Shown here: positions 42,197 to 49,879 of the stretch, one piece after another
Layout of the letters: each line of letters begins with the position of its first letter
Position numbering within the stretch: the stretch's first letter is position 1
Assembly: GCF_002160515.1 (NCBI RefSeq)
Contig: NZ_NFKS01000003.1
Location: 62,001 to 126,000 of the forward strand
DNA length: 64,000 bases
Source of the DNA: Anaeromassilibacillus sp. An172
GTDB taxonomy: Bacteria; Bacillota; Clostridia; Oscillospirales; Acutalibacteraceae
Direction: 5' to 3'
Notes under the pieces: generated by a model
Database searches by the model: none
What the model saw: the letters and a program-made list of their open reading frames with translations, nothing else
What the model was told of the DNA's origin: nothing
Program-made: the position numbers and the translations under genes

Positions 42197-44095
42197 ATGG
42201 ATTATCGAAAAGTGGCTCAAGAAATCTATGACAAAGTTGGGCAAAAAGAAAACATTGTGTCTGCTGCCCACTGTGCTACAAGACTTCGCTTGGTTCTTGT
42301 GGATAACGGAAAATGCGACGCAAAAGCTGTGGAAAACATTGACGGCGTTAAGGGCGTGTTCAGTGCATCCGGTCAGCTGCAGATTATTATCGGTACAGGA
42401 GAGGTAAACAAAGTTTACGACGAGTTTATCAAGATTGCCGGAATAACTGCCGCCAGCAAGGACGACGTGAAAGCGACTGCTGCTGCAAAGCAAAATGTTT
42501 TTAAACGTGCCATAAAAACATTGGGTGATATTTTTGTGCCTATCATCCCTGCTATCGTAGCAAGCGGTTTCCTTATGGGAATCATGGAAGCCTTGAACTT
42601 TATGGTAAACAACGGCTATTTGAACATGGATACATCCGGTTCAATATACGTATTTGCCAATCTGTTTGCAAACACTGCCTATACATTCCTGCCGATTTTG
42701 ATAGCCTTCAGCGCAGCAAAGGCTTTCGGAGGAAACCCGTACTTGGGCGCAGTTATAGGTATGATTATGATTCACCCGAATCTCCAGAACGCATGGACAG
42801 TTGCTACCGAAGGCGTTCAGCAGACCCAAAGCGTTTGGTTTGGCCTATATTCAATAGATATGGTTGGATATCAGGGTCATGTTATTCCTGTTATTATAGC
42901 CGTATGGGTAATGTGCTTTATTGAAAAAAGACTTCACAAGATTGTACCTCCAATGTTCGACCTCTTTGTTACACCGCTTGTAAGCGTATTTGTAACAGGA
43001 TATCTTACATTGTCAATTATCGGACCTGTTTTCGTAACAGTTGAAAACGCTATTATCGGCGGAATTCAGACATTGCTTACATTGCCTTTCGGTATCGGAA
43101 GCTTTATTATGGGCGGTCTTTATTCAGCAACAGTTGTTGCAGGTATTCACCATATGTACACTGTTATTGATGTTGGACAGCTTGCAATGTACGGATTTAC
43201 ATATTGGCTGCCGTTGGCATCCGCTGCAAACATTGCACAGGGTGCAGCTGCTTTGGCAGTAGGCTTAAAGACAAAGAACAAGAAGACAAAGGCTGTTGCA
43301 ATTCCTTCTGCAATGTCCTGCTTTATGGGTATCACAGAACCTGCAATCTTCGGTGTAAACCTTAGATTCTTCAAGCCTTTCCTTTGCGGAGCTGTAGGCG
43401 GCGCCTGCGGTGCTCTGTACGCTTCAATCGTAGGCCTTGGCGCCAGCGGTACAGGTGTTACAGGTATCTTTGGACTTTTGCTCTGCCTCCACAACCCAAT
43501 CAACTATATCATCATGTTCATAATTTCAGCAGGCGTTGCATTTGTTCTCACATGGCTTTTCGGCTTCAAGGATAAAAAAGAGGACGAAACAGCAACCGCT
43601 CCTGAAAACAATAACACAGATAAAAAAGAAATTCCTGCACTTCAGTGCAAAAGCGGTGTTATCTATGCACCTGTAAACGGAAAAGTTTTCTCATACGAGC
43701 AGATTCCAGACCAGACCTTTGCAGCAGGTATTCTCGGTAAAGGCGTTGGAATTGAACCTGAGGTTGGAGAAGTAGTAGCTCCCTTTGACGGAGAAATTTC
43801 ATCAGTTACAGATACAAAACACGCAGTTGCAATTACATCACCGGACGGCATGGAGGTTTTAATCCATGTAGGTGTTGACACAGTTGCAATGAAGGGCGAC
43901 GGCTTTAACTGCCTTGTAAAAGAGGGACAGAAAGTAAAAGCCGGAGAAAAGCTCATCACATTTGACAGAGAAAAAATCAAGAAGGCAGGACATCCGGACT
44001 GCGTTGTGGTTCTCCTGACAAACTGTGACGATTACAGTGATTTCAAGTTTAACACAGGCAGCTGCAAACTGCTTGACCAGGTTATAACAGTATAA
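42197..44095 (+). CDS. Sucrose-type PTS permease EIIBCA
   Basis: 632-aa phosphotransferase permease. N-terminal EIIB has the phosphocysteine in AAHCATRLRLVL. EIIC (about residues 100-450) has ten or so membrane helices with AIVASGFLMGIMEALNF, GVNLRFFKPFLCGAVGGACG and ITEPAIFGV. C-terminal EIIA has the phosphohistidine in EVLIHVGVDTVAMKGDG. It imports and phosphorylates a disaccharide. Sucrose (or trehalose-like sugar) specificity is inferred from the adjoining sucrose-6-phosphate hydrolase, fructokinase and LacI-type repressor. GTGAGGAG precedes the ATG. It is the first gene of the operon, downstream of two operators. Confidence 0.9.
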   Translation: MDYRKVAQEIYDKVGQKENIVSAAHCATRLRLVLVDNGKCDAKAVENIDGVKGVFSASGQLQIIIGTGEVNKVYDEFIKIAGITAASKDDVKATAAAKQNVFKRAIKTLGDIFVPIIPAIVASGFLMGIMEALNFMVNNGYLNMDTSGSIYVFANLFANTAYTFLPILIAFSAAKAFGGNPYLGAVIGMIMIHPNLQNAWTVATEGVQQTQSVWFGLYSIDMVGYQGHVIPVIIAVWVMCFIEKRLHKIVPPMFDLFVTPLVSVFVTGYLTLSIIGPVFVTVENAIIGGIQTLLTLPFGIGSFIMGGLYSATVVAGIHHMYTVIDVGQLAMYGFTYWLPLASAANIAQGAAALAVGLKTKNKKTKAVAIPSAMSCFMGITEPAIFGVNLRFFKPFLCGAVGGACGALYASIVGLGASGTGVTGIFGLLLCLHNPINYIIMFIISAGVAFVLTWLFGFKDKKEDETATAPENNNTDKKEIPALQCKSGVIYAPVNGKVFSYEQIPDQTFAAGILGKGVGIEPEVGEVVAPFDGEISSVTDTKHAVAITSPDGMEVLIHVGVDTVAMKGDGFNCLVKEGQKVKAGEKLITFDREKIKKAGHPDCVVVLLTNCDDYSDFKFNTGSCKLLDQVITV

Positions 44096-44118
44096 AAAGT
44101 ACTTTGCCAATGTACAAT

Positions 44119-44154
44119 GGCGGCAAAAGCATCTGCACGTTTGTTTTTGCCGCC
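44119..44154 (+). other. Intercistronic hairpin between permease and GH32 genes
   Basis: Ten-base-pair stem GGCGGCAAAA (44119-44128) with TTTTGCCGCC (44145-44154), 16-base loop, no T tract after it. It may stabilise the upstream mRNA end or set the ratio of the two genes. Confidence 0.6.
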
Positions 44155-44189
44155 GGAGTACCGCCAACAATAAAGGGAGTGATTTTGAA

Positions 44190-45680
44190 ATGACATCAGA
44201 AATCCTGCAACAGGCACGAGATTATGAAAATAAAAATGCGGACAGTATAACAAAAGAAGAGCGTCCCTCATTTCATGTGACGCCGCCAATAGGATGGATG
44301 AACGACCCAAACGGTTTTTCCGTTTACAAGGGAGAATATCACTTGTTTTTTCAGTATCATCCCTACAGTATAAAATGGGGCCCTATGCATTGGGGACACT
44401 ACAAGACAAAAGATTTTATCCGCTGGGAAAGACTTCCCGTGGCGATTGCCCCTGACAGTGATTTTGACATTGACGGATGTTTTTCCGGCAGTGCAGTTGA
44501 ACTTTCAGACGGCCGTCAGATGCTAATGTACACAGGCGTTTATCCTGAAATGCTTGAGAACGGAACAAAGAAAACGGTTCAAGCTCAGTGCGTGGCATTT
44601 GGTGACGGAATAAATTACGAAAAATCAAAACTAAACCCCATTTTGACAGAAAAGGATTTGCCGGAATGGGGAAGCAAATGGGATTTCAGAGACCCGAAAA
44701 TCTGGAAAAAAGATAAAGATTTGTATGCGGTAATAGGTACACGTACAACAGACGGAAGCGGAGCGATACTTCTCTACAAAGCCGCTGAGGACGCTCCGGA
44801 GAAATGGACTCTTGTAAGCACGGTTGACAGGTCAAACAATGAATACGGAAAGATGTGGGAATGTCCGGATTTGTTCATGCTTGACGGCAAATGGGTTTTA
44901 ATCACATCACCTCAAAACATGGTTGCCAAGGGTCTTGAATATCACAACGGCCATGACGTTATATGTATCACAGGAAATTTTGACTATGAAACAGGAAAAT
45001 TCACAAGAGAAAACGTGATGCCCGTTGAAGGCGGAATTGATTTTTATGCACCACAGACTTTGCTCACACCGGACGGCAGACGCATAATGATTGCATGGAT
45101 GCAGGCTTGGGACTCATCAAAATTTGTACCCAAGGGTCAAAAATGGTTCGGTATGTTCACAATACCCAGAGAGCTGACCATTAAAAACGGTTGTTTAATT
45201 CAAAACCCCGTAAGAGAAATTGAAAATTACAGATGCAATAAAGTATCGTATAAAAATATAGATATCAAAGAAGAGGTAAAACTCCCCGGAGTGGCAGGAA
45301 GAATTATTGACCTTACCGCAACGGTATACTTTGATAAAAAAGAAGCCAGCGGAAAGTTTGTAATAAAATTTGCGCAGAACGAAGATTTTTACAGCAGTAT
45401 AACATATGACCCGGCAGATAATCTGCTGACTTTGGACAGAACCTATTCAGGTTTTCCACACTACATTGTCCACAGCCGCACAATAGAGGTTAAAAGGAAT
45501 GAATACAATTCTTTAAAGCTCAGAATACTGCTGGACCGCAATTCGGTAGAATTGTTTGTAAACGACGGAGAGAAAGCTATGTCGGCAGCTTTGTATACTC
45601 CTCTTGACGCAGACTCAATAACATTCGAGTCAAAAGGAAATGTAAAGCTCGACATTGAAAAGTATGATTTAAAGTTTTAA
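44190..45680 (+). CDS. GH32 sucrose-6-phosphate hydrolase
   Basis: 496 aa, family GH32. The nucleophile is in PIGWMNDPNGFSVYKGEYHL, the transition-state Asp in DFRDPKIW, and the acid/base Glu in MWECPDLFMLDG. The C-terminal beta sandwich follows (about residues 340-496, with NSVELFVNDGE). It cleaves the beta-fructosidic bond of sucrose-6-phosphate to glucose-6-phosphate and fructose. It is intracellular, without a signal peptide. AAGGGAGTG precedes the ATG. The family lies downstream of the permease in a typical scr operon. Confidence 0.93.
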   Translation: MTSEILQQARDYENKNADSITKEERPSFHVTPPIGWMNDPNGFSVYKGEYHLFFQYHPYSIKWGPMHWGHYKTKDFIRWERLPVAIAPDSDFDIDGCFSGSAVELSDGRQMLMYTGVYPEMLENGTKKTVQAQCVAFGDGINYEKSKLNPILTEKDLPEWGSKWDFRDPKIWKKDKDLYAVIGTRTTDGSGAILLYKAAEDAPEKWTLVSTVDRSNNEYGKMWECPDLFMLDGKWVLITSPQNMVAKGLEYHNGHDVICITGNFDYETGKFTRENVMPVEGGIDFYAPQTLLTPDGRRIMIAWMQAWDSSKFVPKGQKWFGMFTIPRELTIKNGCLIQNPVREIENYRCNKVSYKNIDIKEEVKLPGVAGRIIDLTATVYFDKKEASGKFVIKFAQNEDFYSSITYDPADNLLTLDRTYSGFPHYIVHSRTIEVKRNEYNSLKLRILLDRNSVELFVNDGEKAMSAALYTPLDADSITFESKGNVKLDIEKYDLKF

Positions 45681-45852
45681 TTAGATTTTAATTATTCACT
45701 TATCTTTGTTAAAAAGAGCATTATAATCCGGTTGCATAAAGCTGAATATTGATGTATATTATTGATATAATTTTTGCTTTTTGCAATAACAGGGCTTGAT
45801 AGCGTTTAAACAAAAGCCCACTATATAATGTACAGAAGTGAGTTGATAATAT

Positions 45853-46866
45853 ATGCAGATAAAGGATATTGCACGTCTTGCCGGAGTGTCACCGTCTACG
45901 GTGTCAAGAGTGCTGAATAATTCAGGTTATGTAAGCGAGGAAATACGTCTAAAGGTTCAAAGCGTAATAGACGAAACCGGTTACAGACCCAATCAGATTG
46001 CAAAATCCCTTAAGGACAGAAGCACCAAAACTATAGGAATAATTATTCCTCAGATAGCTTCTGAAACAATGGCGAAACTTGTCGAAGCCGCTTACAGATG
46101 CTGTAATGATAGAGGATATAAAATCCTTATGGAAAACACCCAGCTTGACTGGGGCAGAGAAATTGAAAGCCTGAAAAGTCTTTATCATCAGCAGGTTGAA
46201 GGAATACTTCTGATGTCGGTGGGACTTTCTCAGGAGCATAAACAGGTTATAGATAGTTTAAAAATACCGGTGATTGTAACCGGTCAGAAAATGGACGGGC
46301 TTTGCTGTTACACTCATGACAACAGAAACGCAGTTAAAGCTTTAGTCACAAAAATGATTGAAAGAGGCAAAAAAAGAATTGCCATTTTGAATGTGGATAT
46401 AGAAGAGGATGACTCTATCAGAGTTCAGAGAGAGCTTGGATATCGTGACGCCCTTTCTGAAAATGGTATAGAGTTTGACCCGAAGCTTGCGGCTTACGGA
46501 AAATTCTCAGTGGCTTCCGGAATGGAAATGATGGGAAAAATCTGGAATGAAAACGAGGTAAAGCCCGACGGAGTTTTCGCAGTGACAGACAAAATAGCTA
46601 TCGGCGCAATGAGATTTCTCATGAAACAGAAAGTAGATATACCCGTAGAATGTGCCGTGGCAGGAGTGGGCAACAATAAGCTTTCAGAATTTATTGAGCC
46701 CGCCTTGTCCACAATAGAGTATCATTATACAGAGCTTGGCACAGCGGCAACCAATTTGCTGATTGACGCTATAGAAGGAAATGAAAAGGCGGAGGGAATC
46801 CACCTTATGAAATATGACATAATTGAGAGGAGCAGCACTAATGAACAATATTCTTGTAATGGGTGA
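45853..46866 (+). CDS. LacI-family repressor of the sucrose locus
   Basis: 337 aa. The helix-turn-helix is MQIKDIARLAGVSPSTVSRV followed by LNNSGYVSEEI and the hinge helix RPNQIAKSLK. The effector-binding domain resembles sugar-binding proteins (TIGIIIPQIASETMAKLVEA, then VFAVTDKIAIGAMRFL). The direct neighbours are two GH32 genes, a fructokinase and a sucrose PTS permease, so the likely ligand is fructose or sucrose-6-phosphate. The probable targets are the paired operators at 42028-42075. It overlaps the kinase gene by 26 bases. Confidence 0.92.
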   Translation: MQIKDIARLAGVSPSTVSRVLNNSGYVSEEIRLKVQSVIDETGYRPNQIAKSLKDRSTKTIGIIIPQIASETMAKLVEAAYRCCNDRGYKILMENTQLDWGREIESLKSLYHQQVEGILLMSVGLSQEHKQVIDSLKIPVIVTGQKMDGLCCYTHDNRNAVKALVTKMIERGKKRIAILNVDIEEDDSIRVQRELGYRDALSENGIEFDPKLAAYGKFSVASGMEMMGKIWNENEVKPDGVFAVTDKIAIGAMRFLMKQKVDIPVECAVAGVGNNKLSEFIEPALSTIEYHYTELGTAATNLLIDAIEGNEKAEGIHLMKYDIIERSSTNEQYSCNG

Positions 46867-47812
46867 ACTTTTAATTGACTTTATTCCGTGTGAAAAGGGC
46901 AGAGCCCTTAAAGATGTAGATAATTTCCAGCGTGCCGCAGGCGGTGCACCCGGCAATGTTGCGGCGGCTATTTCAAAGCTGGGCGGTCATTCCATTATGA
47001 TTTCAAAGCTGGGATATGACGCTTTCGGCGACCACATTGTTGAAAACCTCAACAGCGCAGGTGTTGACACAAAATACGTTTTCAGAACAAACGAGGCAAA
47101 AACAGCTTTGGCATTTGTATCCCTTGATAAAGAGGGCAACAGAGATTTCAGCTTTTACAGAAATCCAAGTGCAGACCTGTTTTTAAGCCCTGATGATATA
47201 ACAGAGGATATGTTTGATAATTGCAGTGTGTTCCATTTCGGTTCTGTAGATCTTGTGGATTATCCCGTTAAGAAGGCTCACAAGAGAGCAATAGAAATTG
47301 CGAAGGAAAAAGGTATCACAGTAAGCTTTGACCCTAACATCAGACTTCCACTTTGGGATAGCCCGGAAGCTTGTCAGGCGGCTGTAAGAGAGTTTCTGCC
47401 TTATGCTGATATAGTAAAAATTTCAGATAACGAGCTTGAGTTTATCACAGGCAAGGATGACCCGGCAGAGGCTGCAAAACTGCTTTTTGAAAACGGCTGT
47501 AAGTTCTTTATGTATACAAAGGGTAAGGACGGAGCGGAAGCTTTCACAAAGAATGTTCACGTTTCAATGCCTTGCTTCCCTGTAGAAGTTGTTGACACAA
47601 CAGGTGCAGGAGATTCATTCATGGGTTCAATGCTTTACAGCATAACAGAAAAGGGAATGAGCCTTGAAGAGCTTGAAAATATCGACGAAAATACATTGAA
47701 AGAATTTGTAAAATTTTCATCACTCTATGCTGCAAGCACAACAACAAGAAAAGGCGGCGCCTGCTCAATGGCTACAATGAGTGAAATCAAAGAATTTGCA
47801 AAAAGGTTTTGA
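46841..47812 (+). CDS. PfkB-family fructokinase
   Basis: 323 aa ribokinase-fold sugar kinase. Motifs are the N-terminal MGELLIDFIP, AAGGAPGNVAAAISKLG (substrate binding), and the C-terminal ATP/anion-hole signature VDTTGAGDSFMGSMLY with the catalytic aspartate. It phosphorylates fructose released by the GH32 enzymes, feeding it to glycolysis. Fructose specificity is inferred from the operon. ATG 46841 is chosen since GAGGAGC lies at 46827-46833; it overlaps the repressor gene end, so the two are translationally coupled. Confidence 0.93.
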   Translation: MNNILVMGELLIDFIPCEKGRALKDVDNFQRAAGGAPGNVAAAISKLGGHSIMISKLGYDAFGDHIVENLNSAGVDTKYVFRTNEAKTALAFVSLDKEGNRDFSFYRNPSADLFLSPDDITEDMFDNCSVFHFGSVDLVDYPVKKAHKRAIEIAKEKGITVSFDPNIRLPLWDSPEACQAAVREFLPYADIVKISDNELEFITGKDDPAEAAKLLFENGCKFFMYTKGKDGAEAFTKNVHVSMPCFPVEVVDTTGAGDSFMGSMLYSITEKGMSLEELENIDENTLKEFVKFSSLYAASTTTRKGGACSMATMSEIKEFAKRF

Positions 47813-47816
47813 TTAT

Positions 47817-49181
47817 ATGAAAAATACTTACAGACAAGAATATCATCTTATGCCTGAAACAGGCTTTTTAAATGACCCCAACGGACTTTGCTATTACAAC
47901 GGCGAATATCATATTTTCCACCAGTACGCCCCACAGGGACTTTCGGCTCAAAGGGGATGGGGACATTATACAACAAAGGATTTTGTAAATTACAATAATT
48001 ACGGAATGGTTATTTATCCCGATTCTGTCTGGGATAAAAACGGTTCATATTCAGGTTCTGCCCTTATTGACGACGGTGAAATGGAGCTGTTCTACACAGG
48101 AAACGTGAAGCAGCCGGGCAACCACGACTATACACTCAGCGGCAGAGAACAAAACCTCATATATATGAGTTCAAAAGACGGAGTTAATTTCTCAGAAAAA
48201 GAACTCCTTATGACAAACGACGATTATCCTGAAAATTGTTCCTGCCATGTTCGTGACCCAAAGGTTTGGAAAGAGGGAGAAAATCTCTATAAAATGATAC
48301 TGGGTGCAAGAACCAGAGATGACAGGGGAGAAGCTCTCGTTTACAAATCTTCAGATAAAAAACACTGGACTCTTGATAAGGTTTATACAAAACCACAGCT
48401 GGGATACATGTGGGAATGTCCGGACTTCTTTGAGCTTGAGGGAAAAACATTCCTCTGCTGCTGTCCCCAGGGCGTAGAGCCAAAGGGAATAGAGTGCCAA
48501 AACATTTATCAGAGCGGATATATGATAGTTGAGGGCGACGAGCTTTCAGAGTTTGTAGAGTTCGACAGAGGTTTTGACTTCTATGCACCTCAAACATTCC
48601 TTGCACCGGACGGCAGAAGAATAATTATAGGTTGGTTCGGACTTCCGGATGTTCCTTATAAGAACCCAACAGAGGAAACCGAAAACTGGATTCACTGCCT
48701 TACAATTCCAAGAACACTGGAATTTAAAGATAACAAAATCTGGCAGGAACCTATAGCCGAGCTTGAAAAGCTTAGAACCGATGAAATATCCCTTTCACTT
48801 GAACCGGGAAAGATAAATATTCTTCCTAAGGTTCAGTGTGAAGCATTTATAAATTTTAAAGATAAAACAGACAGTTTTGATATTTCAATAAGAAAAGATA
48901 TAAATATATCTCTCAAGGACGGCGTGTTTACCTTAAAAATAGGTGACAGTGGAAAAGGCAGAACTGAAAGAAGCTGTAAAGTAGATAAAACCGACAGCGT
49001 AAGAATTTTCAGCGACACTTCCTCAATAGAGATATTTGTAAACGGAGAGGTGTTCTCCTCAAGAATTTACGAAGAAAAAGACAATTCCGAGGACTTTACA
49101 GTTGTCCTCAATTCATCTTCACAGGGATGCGATCTCGCCTATTATATTCTGCGTCCCTTTGAGATAACAAAAATAAGCTAA
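47817..49181 (+). CDS. Second GH32 beta-fructosidase
   Basis: 454 aa GH32 protein. The nucleophile is in TGFLNDPNGLCYYNGEYH, the second Asp in CHVRDPKVWKEG, and the acid/base in MWECPDFFELEG. A beta-sandwich C-terminus (SIEIFVNGEVFSSRIY) follows. The kinase gene ends five bases before ATG 47817, so it is cotranscribed. It is clearly divergent from the first GH32 gene and may prefer a different fructoside, such as sucrose-6-phosphate or short fructo-oligosaccharides. There is no signal peptide, so its substrate must enter the cell first. Confidence 0.92.
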   Translation: MKNTYRQEYHLMPETGFLNDPNGLCYYNGEYHIFHQYAPQGLSAQRGWGHYTTKDFVNYNNYGMVIYPDSVWDKNGSYSGSALIDDGEMELFYTGNVKQPGNHDYTLSGREQNLIYMSSKDGVNFSEKELLMTNDDYPENCSCHVRDPKVWKEGENLYKMILGARTRDDRGEALVYKSSDKKHWTLDKVYTKPQLGYMWECPDFFELEGKTFLCCCPQGVEPKGIECQNIYQSGYMIVEGDELSEFVEFDRGFDFYAPQTFLAPDGRRIIIGWFGLPDVPYKNPTEETENWIHCLTIPRTLEFKDNKIWQEPIAELEKLRTDEISLSLEPGKINILPKVQCEAFINFKDKTDSFDISIRKDINISLKDGVFTLKIGDSGKGRTERSCKVDKTDSVRIFSDTSSIEIFVNGEVFSSRIYEEKDNSEDFTVVLNSSSQGCDLAYYILRPFEITKIS

Positions 49182-49233
49182 CGCCACAGTTTTTGTACTG
49201 TTTACTCCTTTCAACAAATATATATTGCTAAAA

Positions 49234-49279
49234 AATAAACGTTCTGAGGTAGGGATGACCTCAGAGCGTTTATTTTTGT
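49234..49279 (+). terminator. Terminator of the sucrose locus
   Basis: Eighteen-base-pair stem AAATAAACGTTCTGAGGT with ACCTCAGAGCGTTTATTT (one G-U pair), loop AGGGATG, then TTGTG. Confidence 0.9.
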
Positions 49280-49348
49280 GTTTTAAGAACATTGTCTTTT
49301 AAGGTCTTTTTTTAATTAGCCGGCGTATTCTTTACCGAGGTGATTGTT

Positions 49349-49513
49349 TTGGATAAGGATACTACAGAATTTTTTCTGGGAGAGACAAAAGTTAAAATTG
49401 CAGATCCAAAGGAAAACGTCGGTAAAGATGAAATTGAAAAAATTTTGAATACAATAGCTTTGCTTTACAAAAACACATTGAAAAACCCGGAAGATAAAAA
49501 CTATAAACAGTGA
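49349..49513 (+). CDS. Small unknown protein next to cotJC piece 3
   Basis: 54 aa from TTG 49349, preceded by GAGGTGA at 49337-49343. A beta-rich first part (TTEFFLGETKVKIADPKENV) is followed by a helix (EIEKILNTIALLYKNTLK). The stop (49511-49513) is ten bases before the GGT junction with cotJC piece 3, pointing toward it. I do not recognise a family. Its layout (short beta part plus basic helix) is like the gene at 26179 in the other element. A recombination directionality factor is a plausible guess, without direct evidence. Confidence 0.5.
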   Translation: MDKDTTEFFLGETKVKIADPKENVGKDEIEKILNTIALLYKNTLKNPEDKNYKQ

Positions 49514-49522
49514 CAGCCTTTT

Positions 49523-49843
49523 GGTGCTGATGAGTTGGGACATTTGGAAATGATAGGAGCGATAGTTTATCAGCTTACAAAGAACCTGACAGAAAAGGAA
49601 ATTAAGGAAGCAGGTTTTGAAGATTACTTCGTAGACCACACTTTGGGAATTTATCCCCAGTCCGCATCAGGTGTGCCTTTTTCAGCGGGAACCTTTGCTG
49701 TGAAAGGCGATCCAATAACCGATTTGCACGAAAACATGGCAGCAGATGACAGTACTTTAAAAATACATACAAAAATCCCGCATACTCTAAATCTGAGTAC
49801 ACGGGATTTTTTGGCTTTATGTTACGGTTTTATATTTGTTTGA
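49523..49843 (+). pseudogene. cotJC: cotJC piece 3 (C-terminal half, truncated)
   Basis: Frame from GGT 49523 gives G-ADELGHLEMIGAIVYQLTKN, then AGFEDYFVDHTLGIYPQSAS, and GVPFSAGTFAVKGDPITDLH. This is CotJC residues after piece 2, including the metal-ligand-type ELGHLE motif. Homology ends at ENMAAD (about 49747). The frame continues with unrelated residues (DSTLKIHTKIPHT) to a stop at 49843, over a terminator. The last CotJC helix (the ferritin-like ExxH helix near the C-terminus) is missing. With pieces 1 and 2 the joined frame is 167 codons long, of which about 137 resemble CotJC (family about 190 residues). Confidence 0.88.
49771..49812. terminator. Bidirectional terminator between cotJC piece 3 and pgm
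   Basis: AAAAATCCCG with CGGGATTTTT outer stem and TACTC/GAGTA inner stem separated by a small internal loop, with A and T runs on both sides. Confidence 0.82.
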
Positions 49844-49879
49844 TGGTAAACATCAATATGACTTTTGTTTAAGGTCAGA

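Larger units (their letters stand above)
28862..49525. mobile_element. 20.7-kb interval separating cotJC pieces 2 and 3 (putative island)
   Basis: Bounded by GGT at 28862-28864 and 49523-49525 (20661 bases apart). At these points CotJC homology breaks and resumes with no lost residue (TDIG / ADELGHLEM). It contains a lipase, recombinases 2 and 3, pnuC, a PTS IIA gene, MATE, feoAB with regulator, and the sucrose locus. Neither end has a recombinase next to it, unlike the 4-kb element. It may be a composite of several insertions. Whether it is mobile as a unit is inferred only from the junctions. Confidence 0.55.

Noticed and set aside
24733-49525. A single 24.8-kb element with GCCTTTTGG as core, piece 1 joined directly to piece 3
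   Set aside because: It would delete 33 residues that are present at 28766-28864 in the right order, so two separate junctions fit better. The 9-base match is kept only as a minor observation.
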